From Campylobacter novaezeelandiae (GTDB lineage Bacteria; Campylobacterota; Campylobacteria; Campylobacterales; Campylobacteraceae), in NCBI RefSeq assembly GCF_004323845.1, contig NZ_QPGR01000005.1:1-55230 (forward strand): a DNA stretch of 55,230 bases. The letters run 5' to 3'. Below the pieces are notes generated by a model, which saw nothing but the letters and a program-made list of their open reading frames with translations, did not search any database and was not told where the DNA came from. Shown here piece by piece: positions 46,807 to 54,732 of this stretch (positions are counted from its first letter, which is position 1; every line of letters begins with the position of its first letter). The position numbers and the translations under genes are program-made.

Positions 46807-47865
46807 TTTATTAATACAATTTAAATTTTCAAATGCAATTTCTAAACGTTTGATCATACTTTTTTCTCCAGATCTTAACCAAACGCGCGGATCATAATAT
46901 TTTTTATTTGGTTTATCATCTCCTTCTGGATTGCCAATTTGTCCTTGTAAATAAGCTTTATTTTGGCTCTCATATAAACGAACACCATCCCAAAATGCCC
47001 ATTGAGTATCTGTATCAATATTCATTTTTATTACACCATAGCTGATTGCATCTTGTATATCTTTTAATTCGCTTCCACTTCCGCCGTGGAAAACAAAATT
47101 AATAGGCTTAGCGTGAGAAAGTTTGAATTTGTTTTTTACGTACTCTTGAGAATTTTTTAATATTTCAGGTTGTAAAGTAACATTTCCAGGTTTATAGACC
47201 CCATGAACATTTCCAAAACTCGCGGCTATGGTAAAGTTATTGCTAATCTTGCTTAATGTTTCATAAGCAAGAGCCACATCTTCTGGTTGAGTGTAAAGTT
47301 TGGCATTATCAATATTTGTATTATCAACACCATCTTCTTCTCCGCCTGTGCAACCAAGTTCGATTTCTAAAGAAATTCCTAGGGCACTTAATTGCTTAAG
47401 ATAGGAGCTACAAATACTTAAATTTTCTTCTAAGCTTTCTTCGCTCAAATCTAACATATGTGAGCTAAACAGTGCTTGAGAATACTGTTGTTTGAAATCT
47501 ATGTTTGCTTTAATAAGACCATCAATCCAAGGCAAAAGTTTTTTAGCGGCGTGGTCTGTATGTAAAATTACTGGGATATTATAAGCTTTTGCAAGCAAAT
47601 GGACATGTTTTGCACCACTAATTGCTCCTAAGATTTCTGCGTTAGGACAATTTTTTCCTGCATAGAATTTTGCTCCTCCATTTGAAAATTGGATAATAAC
47701 TGGGGAATTAACCTTTTTTGCTGTTTCTAAAACAGCATTAATAGAGTTAGTTCCTACAACATTAACAGCTGGAATAGCAAATTTTTCAGCTTTAGCATAA
47801 TCATAGATTTTATTAAGTTCATCTCCGGTTATAACTCCAGGTTTTACTATATCTAAAATTCCCAT
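46801..47865 (-). CDS. fbaA: Class II fructose-bisphosphate aldolase
   Basis: A 354-aa zinc aldolase; with Fbp it supports gluconeogenesis. Seen are PVILHTDHAAKKLLPWIDG (~98-116, zinc and catalytic residues), SSHMLDLSEES, EIELGCTGGEEDGVDN (~173-188) and NFVFHGGSGSEL (~256-267). Length is typical of the class II A form. It overlaps the peb4 stop by one base and ends in a strong hairpin. Confidence 0.95.
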   Translation of the reverse strand: MGILDIVKPGVITGDELNKIYDYAKAEKFAIPAVNVVGTNSINAVLETAKKVNSPVIIQFSNGGAKFYAGKNCPNAEILGAISGAKHVHLLAKAYNIPVILHTDHAAKKLLPWIDGLIKANIDFKQQYSQALFSSHMLDLSEESLEENLSICSSYLKQLSALGISLEIELGCTGGEEDGVDNTNIDNAKLYTQPEDVALAYETLSKISNNFTIAASFGNVHGVYKPGNVTLQPEILKNSQEYVKNKFKLSHAKPINFVFHGGSGSELKDIQDAISYGVIKMNIDTDTQWAFWDGVRLYESQNKAYLQGQIGNPEGDDKPNKKYYDPRVWLRSGEKSMIKRLEIAFENLNCINKN

Positions 47866-48686
47866 TATTTATATTCCACTTTTGCTTGATTAATAAGATC
47901 TTGAGTTTTTTGTGCCATTATTTTCTTAAACTCTTCAAATTTAAGCCCATTTTCAATGCCTTGTTTAACTTCATTGAAGCTTATTTGTTTTTTTGGTTGA
48001 GAATTTTCTTTAAGAATAACATGATAACCAAAATTAGTTTTTATAGGAGTTTTCGTTATCTCTCCATTTTTAAGAGAAAAAGCAGCATCTGTGAAAGGTT
48101 TTACCATTGTTGATTGATCAAACCATCCAAGTTCTCCGCCTTGAGAAGCTGAGCCTGTGTCAATTGATTTTTCTTTTGCAAGAGAGCTAAATTTTTTAAG
48201 TAGTGCCTCACCTTTTAAATTTTTAAGTTCATTAATAATGCTTGTAGCTTCTTTTTCGCTAGAAACTAAGATATGTCTTGCTTGCACTCTTGCTTGTTGA
48301 ACATATTTGTCTTTGTTTTGTTCATAAAAGGCTTTTACTTTTGATTCATCAACTTTAACGGAGTTAAGAATTTTTTCTTGATAAACAGCCAATAAAATAC
48401 CTTCTTTAGCCTTTTCAAGTTCTTTTGCATAAAGAGGATCTTTTTCTAAATTTTGTTTTTTAGCATCTTGTAAAACAAGTTCTTGTGCAATATATTGTTG
48501 AATTAAAGCTTTTTTCTGATCTTGTGGAAGATTTGTAAAATTTTGTCCTCTTAGCATTGGTGCAAAAAATTCTCCTACTTCTGTATCACTAATGTTTTTA
48601 CCATTAAGAACAGCCACAGTAGCTGCATTTAAATTAAAACTTATTCCAGCAATTAATGATGCTGCAACTAAAGAAATTTTTTTCAT
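47865..48686 (-). CDS. peb4: Peb4/SurA-like periplasmic peptidyl-prolyl isomerase chaperone
   Basis: A 273-aa secreted protein with a signal peptide (~1-21, ending NLNAA before TVAVLNG). An N-terminal chaperone helix region (~22-130) precedes a parvulin (PpiC) domain (~131-228): ARVQARHILVSSEKEA, ASQGGELGWFDQSTMVKPF, and FGYHVILKEN at the end. A C-terminal helix follows. Peb4 (Cbf2) helps outer-membrane proteins fold and was first described as an antigen and adhesion factor in C. jejuni. A minus-strand TATAAT at 48723-48728 lies ~37 bases before the start. Confidence 0.93.
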   Translation of the reverse strand: MKKISLVAASLIAGISFNLNAATVAVLNGKNISDTEVGEFFAPMLRGQNFTNLPQDQKKALIQQYIAQELVLQDAKKQNLEKDPLYAKELEKAKEGILLAVYQEKILNSVKVDESKVKAFYEQNKDKYVQQARVQARHILVSSEKEATSIINELKNLKGEALLKKFSSLAKEKSIDTGSASQGGELGWFDQSTMVKPFTDAAFSLKNGEITKTPIKTNFGYHVILKENSQPKKQISFNEVKQGIENGLKFEEFKKIMAQKTQDLINQAKVEYK

Positions 48687-48722
48687 CGTTTTGTTTTCCT
48701 TTTTTTAAATTTTTGTCTATAG

Positions 48723-48728
48723 ATTATA
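48723..48728 (-). promoter_or_regulatory. Promoter -10 box of peb4-fbaA
   Basis: TATAAT on the minus strand, ~37 bases before the peb4 ATG, with GGAAAA as ribosome site. Confidence 0.65.
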
Positions 48729-48767
48729 TCTAAACTTAGTTTAAAGCTAATTAACTAAAATAAAAAA

Positions 48768-49391
48768 ATGAAAAGAAATTTAAAAATTAAAGAACTTTTT
48801 TTAGAAAAATTTGATAAACCTGTAACAGAGCTTAAATTTAGAAATCTTTATGAGCTTTTAGTTTGCGTAATGCTTTCAGCTCAGTGCACTGATAAAAGGG
48901 TTAATTTAATCACTCCTGCATTTTTTGAGGCATATCCTGATATAAAGGCTCTATCAAATGCCAATTTAGCGAGTGTTAAAAGTTTTATTCAAACTTGCTC
49001 TTTTTTTAATAATAAAGCAGAAAACTTAATTAAAATGGCAAAAACTGTATGTGAAAATTTTAACGGAGAAATCCCTTTAAATGAGAAAGATTTAAAATCT
49101 TTGGCCGGAGTTGGACAAAAAACTGCCCATGTAGTTTTAATCGAATGGTGTGGGGCAAATTTTATGGCTGTAGATACTCATGTATTTAGAGTGTCGCATC
49201 GTTTAGGTCTTAGTAAGGCAAAAACTCCAGAAGAAACCGAGAAAGATTTAACAAAAATTTTTCAAAATAATTTAAACTATCTTCATCAGGCAATGGTTCT
49301 TTTTGGAAGGTATACTTGCAAGGCTAAAAAACCTCTTTGTAAAGAGTGTTTTTTAGAACATTTGTGCAAAAGTAAAGATAAAATAGTTTAA
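48768..49391 (+). CDS. nth: Endonuclease III
   Basis: A 207-aa base-excision repair glycosylase/AP lyase for oxidised pyrimidines. The helix-hairpin-helix LKSLAGVGQKTAHVVLI (~110-126) contains the catalytic Lys, with the catalytic Asp in FMAVDTHVFRVSHRLGLS (~134-151). The 4Fe-4S loop CKAKKPLCKECFLEHLC (~184-200) is intact. A TAAAAT at 48756-48761 is only 6 bases from the ATG and no ribosome site lies between, so the mRNA may be leaderless. The end overlaps gltS by 4 bases. Confidence 0.95.
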   Translation: MKRNLKIKELFLEKFDKPVTELKFRNLYELLVCVMLSAQCTDKRVNLITPAFFEAYPDIKALSNANLASVKSFIQTCSFFNNKAENLIKMAKTVCENFNGEIPLNEKDLKSLAGVGQKTAHVVLIEWCGANFMAVDTHVFRVSHRLGLSKAKTPEETEKDLTKIFQNNLNYLHQAMVLFGRYTCKAKKPLCKECFLEHLCKSKDKIV

Positions 49392-50608
49392 TGACCAAAG
49401 AATGGCAAATATAAAAAAGCATTAATAATTAAAGCGTTGATTATATCAATAAAAAATGCACCGCAAAGAGGCACAATAATAAATGCCATATGACTTGGTC
49501 CATAATGATTTGTAACTGCTTGCATATTTACCATAGCTGTTGGAGTTGCTCCCAATCCAAATCCACAATGCCCCGCTGCTAAAACTGCTGCATCATAATC
49601 TTTTCCACAAAATTTAAAGGTAATAAATATTGAATAAAGAATCATGGTAATAACTTGAAAAATTAAGATAACTAGAATTGGTAGCGCAAGTGAAACAAGC
49701 TCCCAAAGATTTACAGTCATTAGGGCAAAAGTTAAGAAAAGCGATAAACTGACATTTCCAAGGACAGAAACTTCTCTATCAAACACTTGATGAACTTTTG
49801 AAATAGAAAGAGTATTGCGTAAAATAACTCCCACAAAAAGACAATATACAAAAGTTGGCAATGTAAATCCAGTGCTTGATTTAATCCAAGATGATAAATA
49901 ACTTCCTATTAATAAGCAAAGACCTATTAAAGCAAGAGACTTAATAAAAGAGGTTGGGGTGATAAGTTTTTCTTTTTGAGGTTCTTCAAAATTTAAAATA
50001 GCTTCATTTGATGAATTATCTTCTAGATTTGTTTTTAAACTATATTTATTAATTAAAAATCTTGCTACAGGACCCCCTATAATACCTCCAGCTATTAATC
50101 CAAATGTAGCACTTGCAATTGCAACTTCTGTTGCAGGTGTGAAAAAATATGGAGCTTTTATAAATTCACTTGCCCAAGCAGCACCTGTGCCGTGACCACC
50201 GCTCATAGTAATCGATCCTCCAAGTAATCCAATGAGAGGATTTTGACCCATAGCACTAGCAACGCCAATTCCTATAATGTTTTGGGTTATCAACAATCCC
50301 GATATAACAAATAAGAAAATAATTAATTTTTTCCCGCCCTTTTTTAGAGAAGAAAAATCAGCTAATAAACCTATACTGGCAAAAAAAGTAAGCATCAAAG
50401 GATCTTTAAATGAATTGTCAAATTTAATGCTTATATCCCCAAAAGAATATATAAGAAGTATGACTATAGATGCAATTCCGCCTCCAACTACAGGTTCTGG
50501 AATATTATAATCTTTTAAAAACTTAATTTTATTTGTTATAAAAAAACCAAGTAATAAAACTAAAACTATAACAACTAGTGTTGCATAGAAGTCAAAATTT
50601 AAACTCAT
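49388..50608 (-). CDS. gltS: Sodium/glutamate symporter GltS
   Basis: A 406-aa inner-membrane transporter with about ten helices and two re-entrant loops. The paired motifs are GGSITMSGGHGTGAAWASEF (~130-149) and AGHCGFGLGATPTAMVNMQA (~346-365), which form the substrate/Na+ site in the family. Glutamate is a main carbon source of Campylobacter. The gene is monocistronic and converges on nth. Confidence 0.92.
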   Translation of the reverse strand: MSLNFDFYATLVVIVLVLLLGFFITNKIKFLKDYNIPEPVVGGGIASIVILLIYSFGDISIKFDNSFKDPLMLTFFASIGLLADFSSLKKGGKKLIIFLFVISGLLITQNIIGIGVASAMGQNPLIGLLGGSITMSGGHGTGAAWASEFIKAPYFFTPATEVAIASATFGLIAGGIIGGPVARFLINKYSLKTNLEDNSSNEAILNFEEPQKEKLITPTSFIKSLALIGLCLLIGSYLSSWIKSSTGFTLPTFVYCLFVGVILRNTLSISKVHQVFDREVSVLGNVSLSLFLTFALMTVNLWELVSLALPILVILIFQVITMILYSIFITFKFCGKDYDAAVLAAGHCGFGLGATPTAMVNMQAVTNHYGPSHMAFIIVPLCGAFFIDIINALIINAFLYLPFFGH

Positions 50609-50739
50609 GTAAACTCCTAGAAATTATTTTAATTTATTTTAAAAATCTTTGCTTGAAAATATTATAAAAATTAAACAAGGTTTAATGTAAATTAAAATTA
50701 ATGTTACGAAAATACAATAATTATTAAGAATAACTAAAG

Positions 50740-50745
50740 TATAAT
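50740..50745 (+). promoter_or_regulatory. Promoter -10 box of the nuclease gene
   Basis: TATAAT lies 46 bases before the start of the secreted nuclease, in a 183-base divergent region shared with gltS. Confidence 0.6.
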
Positions 50746-50791
50746 TAACCTTTGTAGATAAAAATTTTAAAAATATTTAGAGATTTTATTA

Positions 50792-51445
50792 ATGAAAAAG
50801 AGTATTATCATTTTGTTTTGTATTTTTGGCTTAACTTTTGCTAATGATCGTTATATCCCTAGTAAAGAATTTAAGAAATATTTTAACAATGAAGATTGTT
50901 CTTTGGTCTTGGATAAATTTTATTATTTAAATTGTTATGATTATGGTTATAAGGGAACAAAAGCAGTGGCTTATAGAGTAGAAGCTAGTAATTTAAAAGC
51001 TGTTCAATTAAAAAATAGACCATACTTTGAAGAAGATACAAATATACCAAAAAAATATAGAACTTATTGGCAAGATTATAAAAAGAGTGGTTATACAAGA
51101 GGCCATACTGCTCCAAATGCTTCATTTCGTTTTAGTGCGGCTGCGCAAAAATCAGTTTTTTTAATGAGTAATATTACTCCACAAAATGCACAAATTAATA
51201 ATAAAGTTTGGAATAAAATTGAAAAAAGAGAAAGACAGCTTGCTTTAAAAAATGGAAGTATCGAGGTTTTAAATTTAGTAATTTATCAAGATAATCCAAA
51301 ATTTATTAGAAATAATATCGCTATTCCTAGTCATTATATTAAAATTTTAAAGACAAATAGCTATAAAGAATGCTATCAAGTCCCAAATCAAAATGTAGAA
51401 GACGAGAAAATTAAAAATTATAAGATTGATTGTAAAATATTTTAG
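50792..51445 (+). CDS. Secreted DNA/RNA non-specific endonuclease
   Basis: A 217-aa beta-beta-alpha-metal nuclease with a signal peptide (~1-17, ending GLTFA before NDRY). The catalytic His lies in [17 protein letters not shown] (~101-117), where the family's DRGH reads TRGH, and the Mg-binding Asn is in [17 protein letters not shown] (~126-142), which is intact. Several Cys are likely in disulfides. Secreted DNases in this genus degrade extracellular DNA and can block natural transformation and biofilm. It lies 11 bases before a TRIC-like gene. Confidence 0.88.
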   Translation: MKKSIIILFCIFGLTFANDRYIPSKEFKKYFNNEDCSLVLDKFYYLNCYDYGYKGTKAVAYRVEASNLKAVQLKNRPYFEEDTNIPKKYRTYWQDYKKSGYTRGHTAPNASFRFSAAAQKSVFLMSNITPQNAQINNKVWNKIEKRERQLALKNGSIEVLNLVIYQDNPKFIRNNIAIPSHYIKILKTNSYKECYQVPNQNVEDEKIKNYKIDCKIF

Positions 51446-51456
51446 GCAAAAAATTT

Positions 51457-52095
51457 ATGCTTCTTACTATTTTATATATTATCGGAATATCTGCTGAAGG
51501 AATGACAGGTGCTCTGGCTGCTGGAAAATACAAAATGGATTTGTTTGGAGTTATATTTATTGCTTTAGTGACTGCAATTGGTGGAGGTAGTATTAGAGAT
51601 ATATTATTAGGTCATTATCCACTTACTTGGGTAAAACATCCAGAATATATTATCTTAATTTGTTTTTTTGCCTTATTTGCAACAAGAATTCCGCGTATAG
51701 TTACAAGGCTTGAAGGTCTATTTTTAACTCTTGATGCTGTAGGGCTTGTTGTTTTTAGTATACTTGGTGCACAAATTGCAATTGAACAGAATTATGGTTA
51801 TATTATAGCAGTATCTGCGGCGGTTATAACAGGTGTTTTTGGTGGAATTTTAAGAGATATTTTGTGTATGAGGATTCCACTTGTTTTTCAAAAAGAAATT
51901 TATGCAGGAATTGCTATTATTACGGCAACAGTCTATTTTGTATTAAGAATATGGTTCGAATTTAGCGATTTGATATGTACTCTTGTATCACTTTTATTTG
52001 GTGTAAGCATAAGACTTTTGGCTATTAAGTATAAGTGGTCTTTGCCTATATTTTCTTATAATGAAAATGATCAGGAAAATAAACAAAAAGGTTAA
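51457..52095 (+). CDS. TRIC / UPF0126 (YadS-like) membrane protein
   Basis: A 212-aa protein with seven predicted helices in two homologous repeats. The first holds [15 protein letters not shown] and [16 protein letters not shown] (~46-61); the second repeats as [20 protein letters not shown]. The glycine-rich GG-x-x-RD pattern defines the family, whose bacterial members form trimeric cation channels; some are linked to glycine transport. The short C-terminal tail is Asn/Gln/Lys-rich. It is probably cotranscribed with the nuclease and the next lipoprotein. Confidence 0.88.
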   Translation: MLLTILYIIGISAEGMTGALAAGKYKMDLFGVIFIALVTAIGGGSIRDILLGHYPLTWVKHPEYIILICFFALFATRIPRIVTRLEGLFLTLDAVGLVVFSILGAQIAIEQNYGYIIAVSAAVITGVFGGILRDILCMRIPLVFQKEIYAGIAIITATVYFVLRIWFEFSDLICTLVSLLFGVSIRLLAIKYKWSLPIFSYNENDQENKQKG

Positions 52096-52100
52096 ATAAT

Positions 52101-52301
52101 ATGAAAATAAAATTTATATTTATGATGTTTATATTTATTTTAATGGGTTGTGAGCACAAAAGCGAAGAATACTATAAAGCTCATCCAGAGGAGGCTAGAA
52201 AAAGATCTTTAGAGTGTCGTCACAATGCTATAATCAGTTTAGATTGTGTTAATGCATATAAAGTTGGTTTTCCTAGAGATGAAAATTTAACACAAGAGTG
52301 A
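52101..52301 (+). CDS. EexN-like small lipoprotein
   Basis: A 66-aa lipoprotein: signal with lipobox FIFILMGCEHK (Cys at ~17), then SEEYYKAHPEEARKRSLECR and SLDCVNAYKVG. The pattern YY-x-x-HPEEA, then Cys, then DC-x-NA is that of EexN-type entry-exclusion lipoproteins of conjugative plasmids. Here it follows the TRIC-like gene by 5 bases and is chromosomal, with no conjugation genes in sight. The similarity is by eye; it may be a different small lipoprotein family. Confidence 0.72.
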   Translation: MKIKFIFMMFIFILMGCEHKSEEYYKAHPEEARKRSLECRHNAIISLDCVNAYKVGFPRDENLTQE

Positions 52302-52303
52302 TT

Positions 52304-53998
52304 TTAATTTTCATCAAAAGAAATCTTTTTTAATAAATCTTGAGGCTTTATAAATCCTGTAATTTTCAATTTTTCTTGGTTATTTTGAAAAAAGATTAAA
52401 ACTGGTGGACCAAAGACATTAAAGTGTTTCATTATTTTAATTTGTTCTTCATTATTTTCACTTACATCAACTTTTATAAGTTTATATTCATTTAACTCTT
52501 TAATAACCGCAGGATCTTTAAAGGTAATATTATCTAAAAGCTTGCAATTTTCACACCATGTAGCAGTAAAATCTATCATAACTTTTTTTTGGCTATTTTT
52601 AATAACATTTAAAAGTTCATCTAAATTAGAGATATAAGTAAAATTTAAAAAATTGTATTTTTGTGTTTGATTAGAAAGAAAATTTGGAACCTCTTTAATA
52701 TTAAAGATTCCGGCTAAAAACAATGCGATACTTAAACTAAGAATTAAAATAAGTAAAGATTTTTTAAAAGAGTTTAAAAAGTTTTTTGCTTTATCAAAAA
52801 TACCCATAAAAACACAAAAGAAAACACCTAATACTCCATATCCTATCAGAATAAATCTAAAATCTAAAATTCTTTCTAAAATCCAAATAGCCATACCAAG
52901 CATTATAAAGCCAAAAAGAATTTTAACTTTTTTCATCCATTGTCCAGGTTTAATAAAGCCAATTCCTAGACCTATAAATAATAAAGGAATTCCCATTCCA
53001 AAACTCATAGTAAATAATGTTAAGCCTCCAAGTATCATATCTCCAGAATTTGCTATATAGAGTAAAGCTCCAGCTAAAGGAGCGGCTACACAAGGTCCCA
53101 CAATTAAAGCTGATAAAAATCCCATTATGGCAATACTAATTATACCTTTGCCTTGATTGGTTTTTTTATGAATAAAATTTTGAAATTTGCTAGGAAGTTC
53201 AAAGTTAAAAACTTCAAACATGGCTAAAGAAAATAATACAAATATAAGAGAGAAAAAAATTAAAACAACAGGTTTTTGCAGCAATCCTTGAACGCTTGCA
53301 CCAATATAGCTTGCAATTATTCCAGCGATCGCATAGGCTAAAGACATAAAAAAAACATAGATAAAAGATAGAAAAAAACTGTATTTTTTTGAAATACCTA
53401 CTTTTGACATAATTAAAGAAGATAAAATAGGAATCATTGGCAATGTACAAGGAGTTAAGGATAATAATAAACCATATCCAAAAAAAGTTATTAAAATGGT
53501 AAATAAATTTTCAGTATTAATAAATTTTTCAATAATGCTTTCTTCTGAAGCAGAAGTTGGGTTTTGTTGTTTTATTTTATTTATTTTTGAATAGATATAA
53601 ATATTATTTTTTTCTTTTAAGGAGTAATTAATTTTTTGAGGTTGATAGCACAGGCCTTGATTTGAGCATCCTTGATAAGTTATTTGCAATAAACTATCTT
53701 TTTTTTGTGTATATTGATCTAGTAAAATATTAGGCACAGCAAGAGATAGGTTTTTATAATATATGTATTCATTATCTTTTATAATTGGATTTGGAAAATT
53801 TAATAACTTTGTAATATCTTTTTCATTAAGTTTGATTGTTATTTTATCTTTATAAAGATAAATTTCATCTCCAAGTTTAAAATTAATATAAAGAGCTTGT
53901 TTATCTGAATTTAAAGTAACATTAAAAGCTTTATCAAGACTTAATATATTTGCAAAAATAAAATTAAACAATATTAATAATAAAAAAACAAAACGCAC
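52304..53998 (-). CDS. dsbD: Thiol:disulfide interchange protein DsbD
   Basis: A 564-aa protein carrying electrons from the cytoplasm to the periplasm. A signal peptide (~1-17) precedes an N-terminal domain with the Cys pair in QGCSNQGLCYQ (C111/C117). Eight membrane helices follow with Cys in LLSLTPCTLPMIPIL and IVGPCVAAPLAGALL. The C-terminal thioredoxin-like domain carries ATWCENCKLLDN (CxxC) and the cis-Pro in FNVFGPPVLIF. It should keep DsbC/CcmG-like partners reduced. A minus-strand TATAAT lies at 54032-54037. Confidence 0.95.
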   Translation of the reverse strand: MRFVFLLLILFNFIFANILSLDKAFNVTLNSDKQALYINFKLGDEIYLYKDKITIKLNEKDITKLLNFPNPIIKDNEYIYYKNLSLAVPNILLDQYTQKKDSLLQITYQGCSNQGLCYQPQKINYSLKEKNNIYIYSKINKIKQQNPTSASEESIIEKFINTENLFTILITFFGYGLLLSLTPCTLPMIPILSSLIMSKVGISKKYSFFLSFIYVFFMSLAYAIAGIIASYIGASVQGLLQKPVVLIFFSLIFVLFSLAMFEVFNFELPSKFQNFIHKKTNQGKGIISIAIMGFLSALIVGPCVAAPLAGALLYIANSGDMILGGLTLFTMSFGMGIPLLFIGLGIGFIKPGQWMKKVKILFGFIMLGMAIWILERILDFRFILIGYGVLGVFFCVFMGIFDKAKNFLNSFKKSLLILILSLSIALFLAGIFNIKEVPNFLSNQTQKYNFLNFTYISNLDELLNVIKNSQKKVMIDFTATWCENCKLLDNITFKDPAVIKELNEYKLIKVDVSENNEEQIKIMKHFNVFGPPVLIFFQNNQEKLKITGFIKPQDLLKKISFDEN

Positions 53999-54078
53999 TA
54001 TTTTCCTTTATATTTTTAAGTTTAAGATAAGATTATATTTTATTAAAGTTAATTAATGATATATTTTTCTTTTTACCC

Positions 54079-54108
54079 TTGACAAAATACTTTATATTTT
54101 GGCATAAT
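54079..54108 (+). promoter_or_regulatory. Strong promoter of the tRNA array
   Basis: TTGACA at 54079-54084 and CATAAT at 54103-54108 are 18 bases apart. A clear -35 is rare in this genome, and its presence fits a strong stable-RNA promoter. The first tRNA begins 21 bases after the -10. Confidence 0.75.
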
Positions 54109-54129
54109 CACAACTCAGTTTTTAAACAC

Positions 54130-54205
54130 GTCTCGTTAGCTCAGCCGGTAGAGCATCTCCCTTTTAAGGAGGGGGCCGTTGGTTCGAATCCAACACGGGA
54201 CACCA
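54130..54205 (+). tRNA. tRNA-Lys (TTT), copy 1
   Basis: Acceptor GTCTCGT/ACGGGAC, D arm GCTC/GAGC, anticodon loop CTTTTAA (TTT at 54163-54165), T arm with GTTCGAATC, encoded ACCA. It is first in the array; identical to copy 2. Confidence 0.97.
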
Positions 54206-54209
54206 CTTA

Positions 54210-54285
54210 GGTCGCTTAGCTCAGTTGGTAGAGCGCCACCCTTACAAGGTGGATGTCATAAGTTCGAGTCTTATAGTGACCACCA
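54210..54285 (+). tRNA. tRNA-Val (TAC), copy 1
   Basis: Acceptor GGTCGCT/AGTGACC, anticodon arm CCACC-CTTACAA-GGTGG giving TAC, T loop TTCGAGT, encoded ACCA. Identical to copy 2. Confidence 0.97.
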
Positions 54286-54297
54286 CTTCATTCTTTT

Positions 54298-54374
54298 GCG
54301 GCGGTAGTTCAGCTGGTTAGAATATCGGCCTGTCACGCCGGAGGTCGCGGGTTCGAGCCCCGTCCGCCGCGCCA
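54298..54374 (+). tRNA. tRNA-Asp (GTC), copy 1
   Basis: Acceptor GCGGCGG/CCGCCGC, anticodon arm TCGGC-CTGTCAC-GCCGG giving GTC, T loop TTCGAGC, encoded GCCA. Identical to copy 2. Confidence 0.97.
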
Positions 54375-54376
54375 TT

Positions 54377-54452
54377 GTCTCGTTAGCTCAGCCGGTAGAG
54401 CATCTCCCTTTTAAGGAGGGGGCCGTTGGTTCGAATCCAACACGGGACACCA
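54377..54452 (+). tRNA. tRNA-Lys (TTT), copy 2
   Basis: Base-for-base copy of the tRNA at 54130-54205, only 2 bases after tRNA-Asp copy 1. Confidence 0.97.
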
Positions 54453-54466
54453 CTTTTATAGGGTTT

Positions 54467-54542
54467 GACCCTTTCGTCTAGTGGCCCAGGACATCACTCT
54501 CTCTGTGTGAAAACAGAGGTTCAAATCCTCTAGGGGTCGCCA
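54467..54542 (+). tRNA. tRNA-Glu with abnormal anticodon arm (reads as CTC)
   Basis: Acceptor GACCCTT/AGGGGTC, D arm, T arm and encoded GCCA are those of bacterial tRNA-Glu. The anticodon arm is TCACT-CTCTCTG-TGTGA. In the standard alignment bases 34-36 (54501-54503) are CTC rather than TTC, base 37 is T where a purine is expected, and pair 31-39 is T-T. Other readings of the arm pair worse. It may decode GAG only, be impaired, or contain a sequence error. Confidence 0.85.
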
Positions 54543-54553
54543 AAAATATATTA

Positions 54554-54629
54554 GGTCGCTTAGCTCAGTTGGTAGAGCGCCACCCTTACAAGGTGGATGT
54601 CATAAGTTCGAGTCTTATAGTGACCACCA
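54554..54629 (+). tRNA. tRNA-Val (TAC), copy 2
   Basis: Identical to 54210-54285, including the 12-base spacer to the following tRNA-Asp. Confidence 0.97.
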
Positions 54630-54641
54630 CTTCATTCTTTT

Positions 54642-54718
54642 GCGGCGGTAGTTCAGCTGGTTAGAATATCGGCCTGTCACGCCGGAGGTCGCGGGTTCGA
54701 GCCCCGTCCGCCGCGCCA
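54642..54718 (+). tRNA. tRNA-Asp (GTC), copy 2
   Basis: Identical to 54298-54374. It is last in the array; the contingency gene begins 15 bases later. Confidence 0.97.
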
Positions 54719-54732
54719 GAAAAGGAACAATA

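Larger units (their letters stand above)
54208..54718. repeat. Duplicated tRNA-Val/tRNA-Asp block
   Basis: The 167 bases at 54208-54374 and 54552-54718 are identical, covering both tRNAs and their spacer. The tRNA-Lys at 54130 and 54377 is also duplicated. An ancestral Lys-Val-Asp unit seems to have been copied, with tRNA-Glu between the halves of the second unit. Confidence 0.9.

Noticed and set aside
51457..52301. A conjugation or mobile-element fragment, suggested by the EexN-like lipoprotein
   Set aside because: No relaxase, type IV secretion, integrase or base-composition shift is visible; flanking genes are core.
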